Positions 7,427-7,772 of a stretch of DNA of 7,772 nt are shown here, piece after piece. Numbering within the stretch: the first letter of the stretch is position 1; each line of letters begins with the position of its first letter. The stretch spans positions 24,279 to 32,050 of the forward strand of contig DHPM01000002.1 of assembly GCA_002410935.1 (NCBI GenBank). Direction: 5' to 3'. A model generated the notes under the pieces. That model searched no databases, was not told the origin of the DNA, and saw nothing but the letters and a program-made list of their open reading frames with translations. This DNA comes from Caryophanales bacterium UBA5364. GTDB taxonomy: Bacteria; Bacillota_I; Bacilli_A; RF39; UBA660. A program made the position numbers and the translations under genes.

Positions 7427-7427
<1 letters not shown>
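7059..7427 (+). CDS. TIGR04086-like small four-helix membrane protein
   Basis: This is a 122-residue integral membrane protein with four predicted helices at about 8-27, 33-55, 67-86 and 95-115 and a short charged tail (KHDEEPK). The helix 2-3 turn GGLMLGKKSINKGWLEGLKYG (51-71) and the last-helix SATFGSMVGIN (104-114) resemble the family annotated as TIGR04086, whose B. subtilis member I recall as YrzE, between yajC and the DUF421 gene. No catalytic or metal-binding residues are evident and the function is unknown. In Bacillus a yajC gene usually separates it from tgt; here its stop is only 6 bp from the tgt stop, so yajC is absent from this position. The product could also be described simply as a hypothetical membrane protein; the family call rests on pattern and neighbourhood. 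Confidence 0.75.

Positions 7428-7772
<345 letters not shown>

Overview
The window is a chromosomal housekeeping segment from an AT-rich, Gram-positive-type bacterium of the low-GC Firmicutes, most likely class Bacilli or a relative. Three things support this. There is one fused SecDF protein, a long bifunctional Rel enzyme, and a ComN-type regulator beside a SpoVB-type flippase. From memory, the order tgt / TIGR04086-like / DUF421 / spoVB / comN / secDF / rel / dtd matches the Bacillus subtilis tgt-to-dtd neighbourhood. Ribosome-binding sites are purine-rich and match a normal anti-Shine-Dalgarno. Every tryptophan checked is TGG, and the seven visible stops are TAA or TAG. The standard bacterial code fits, and the exact lineage cannot be fixed from this sequence.

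Layout. On the minus strand, from about 4981 down to 1, lies a compact unit: comN (4709-4981), secDF (2442-4688, GTG start), rel (258-2426) and dtd (1-258, cut by the window edge). Gaps are 20 bp and 15 bp, then a one-base TAATG overlap. A 78-bp divergent region (4982-5059) separates comN from the plus-strand spoVB-like flippase (5060-6364). That gene meets the minus-strand DUF421/YetF-like membrane protein gene (6359-6988) tail to tail; their two TAA stops form one shared TTATAA. A 70-bp divergent region holds a 19-bp inverted repeat, then the plus-strand four-helix membrane protein gene (7059-7427) follows. It ends at a bidirectional terminator hairpin that also carries the stop codon of tgt (7434-7772, minus strand, C-terminal 112 residues only). 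No stretch of 300 bases lacks a gene.

How the genes fit together. The minus-strand unit combines protein export (SecDF), control of ppGpp (Rel), removal of D-amino acids from mischarged tRNA (Dtd) and a small post-transcriptional regulator (ComN). The two plus-strand genes and the DUF421 gene encode membrane proteins; the flippase probably serves the cell envelope. Tgt makes queuosine tRNA.

I see no mobile element, CRISPR array, RNA gene or defence system, and no convincing sign of a new system. The points most worth a second look are at the junctions: stop codons inside inverted repeats at both convergent gene pairs, overlapping divergent promoters before comN/spoVB, an operator-like palindrome before the DUF421 gene, and the direct secDF-rel junction without recJ and apt.
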